Below, piece after piece: positions 63,382-64,000 of a stretch of 64,000 nucleotides of DNA (its first letter is position 1; every line of letters begins with the position of its first letter). This DNA comes from Bacteroidetes bacterium endosymbiont of Geopemphigus sp. (lineage in GTDB: Bacteria; Bacteroidota; Bacteroidia; Flavobacteriales; Blattabacteriaceae). The stretch is taken from the NCBI RefSeq assembly GCF_002904345.1, contig NZ_PEIH01000005.1, positions 116,449 to 180,448 of the forward strand, given 5' to 3'. The notes beneath the pieces were generated by a model. It did not search any database. It saw nothing but the letters and a program-made list of their open reading frames with translations, and was not told the DNA's origin. The translations under genes and the position numbers were made by a program.

Positions 63382-64000
63382 TTACAGGCGTTTGATTTTA
63401 GCGCCCAGCGCTTGTAAGCGTTTATCGATACATTCATAGCCTCGATCTATCTGCTCTATGTTATGTATAATACTCTTACCCTGGGCTGAAAGCGCGGCGA
63501 TAAGCAAGGCGATACCTGCTCGTATATCTGGAGAGTTAAGAGATGATCCGCGCAAGGGCGAATTATGATTCATACCGATGACCGTTGCGCGGTGTGGATC
63601 ACAAAGGATGATCTGCGCGCCCATCTCGATGAGTTTATCGACAAAAAACAAGCGACTCTCAAACATTTTTTGATGAATTAAGACACTTCCTTTAGCCTGA
63701 GTAGCTGTTACCAAGAGTACACTCAGAAGATCCGGACTAAGCCCTGGCCAAGGCGCATCAGCCAGTGTCAGTATAGAACCATCGATAAACTTTTGAATGC
63801 GATAATGTGCCTGGGAAGGGATGTAAATATTATCTTCACGGCGCTCGATCTTTATGCCAAGTTTTTGAAAACTTGCCGGGATTACTCCAATATTTTGCCA
63901 GCTGACATTTTTTATGGTGATCTCCGAACGAGAAAGAGCCGCCAAAGCAATCCAGCTGCCGATTTCTATCATATCGGGCAAGATCTTATGAGAACATCCT
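63382..64000 (-). CDS. murA: UDP-N-acetylglucosamine 1-carboxyvinyltransferase (partial, C-terminal half)
   Basis: First committed step of peptidoglycan synthesis, enolpyruvyl transfer to UDP-GlcNAc. The frame is open to the right edge; about 205 C-terminal residues are visible: HKILPDMIEIGSWIALAALS, ADAPWPGLSPDLLSVLLVTA with the PWPG-x-x-xD substrate loop, HQKMFESRLFFVDKLIEMGA, PDIRAGIALLIAAL and the terminal QIDRGYECIDKRLQALGAKI. The usual protein is about 430 residues. The N-terminal part with the catalytic Cys lies outside. Retention of murA suggests the cell still makes peptidoglycan. Confidence 0.96.
   Translation of the reverse strand, partial: GCSHKILPDMIEIGSWIALAALSRSEITIKNVSWQNIGVIPASFQKLGIKIERREDNIYIPSQAHYRIQKFIDGSILTLADAPWPGLSPDLLSVLLVTATQAKGSVLIHQKMFESRLFFVDKLIEMGAQIILCDPHRATVIGMNHNSPLRGSSLNSPDIRAGIALLIAALSAQGKSIIHNIEQIDRGYECIDKRLQALGAKIKRL

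Overview
This window looks like a piece of the chromosome of a Flavobacteriales bacterium with an eroding genome, most likely a long-term, host-restricted nutritional symbiont. The Flavobacteriales assignment rests on a type III glutamine synthetase, a DUF4293 protein next to rho, a short (ACT-less) SerA behind SerC, an apparent 6S-Flavo-type RNA between zapA and rny, TAnnTTTG-type -7 boxes, and the family-specific flavour of many proteins. Erosion is visible throughout. Intact housekeeping and biosynthetic genes alternate with kilobases of AT-rich sequence holding readable but frameshifted and stop-ridden relics. No insertion sequence, integrase, prophage, CRISPR array or restriction/defence locus was seen. 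I cannot name the species. A flavobacterial insect symbiont at an intermediate stage of reduction would fit, but that is inference.

Layout. 1-3.8 kb: glnN (partial, -), DUF4293 (-), rho (+). 3.9-10.75 kb: a complete, tightly overlapping tryptophan operon, trpE-G-D-C-(META lipoprotein)-F-B-A. 10.75-12.5 kb: degraded. 12.5-18.7 kb: tRNA-Lys, aroK-tilS-dsbD, serC-serA. 18.7-26.4 kb: relics of a DUF1015 gene, mtnN, luxS and a GH3/serine-hydrolase gene, plus tRNA-Ser. 26.5-30.3 kb: lon and lysA. 31.4-36.1 kb: ligA (-), prmC (-), a broken dsbB-like gene. 37.7-43.4 kb: terC (+), then a minus-strand block zapA - 6S RNA - rny - deoxyhypusine-synthase-like - lpdA. 43.8-48.9 kb: grpE-dnaJ, an ABC-2 exporter pair and mnmA. 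48.9-54 kb: relics of a nitronate monooxygenase, oligopeptidase B, a secreted protein and catalase, with two long perfect hairpins. 54-57.7 kb: zinc-ribbon-type coiled-coil protein, Nif3-like protein, lipA. 57.7-60.6 kb: degraded. 60.6-64 kb: tRNA-Val, folC, relics of a tonB-exbD-exbB cluster, and the C-terminal half of murA.

How it fits together. The retained genes make products a host would want or a cell cannot do without: tryptophan, shikimate, serine, lysine, glutamine, lipoate, folate, tRNA modification, protein quality control and replication/repair. The lost genes deal with an outside environment or with scavenging: TonB-dependent uptake, catalase, periplasmic glycosidase and peptidases, LuxS/MtnN and a DsbB-like oxidase. 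I found no convincing undescribed multi-gene system. The items most worth a second look are the TrpE Ser-to-Cys change in its feedback-inhibition motif, the lipoprotein gene inside the trp operon, the retained deoxyhypusine-synthase-like gene, the paired dyads in front of glnN, the 6S RNA, and the coordinated loss of the Ton system.
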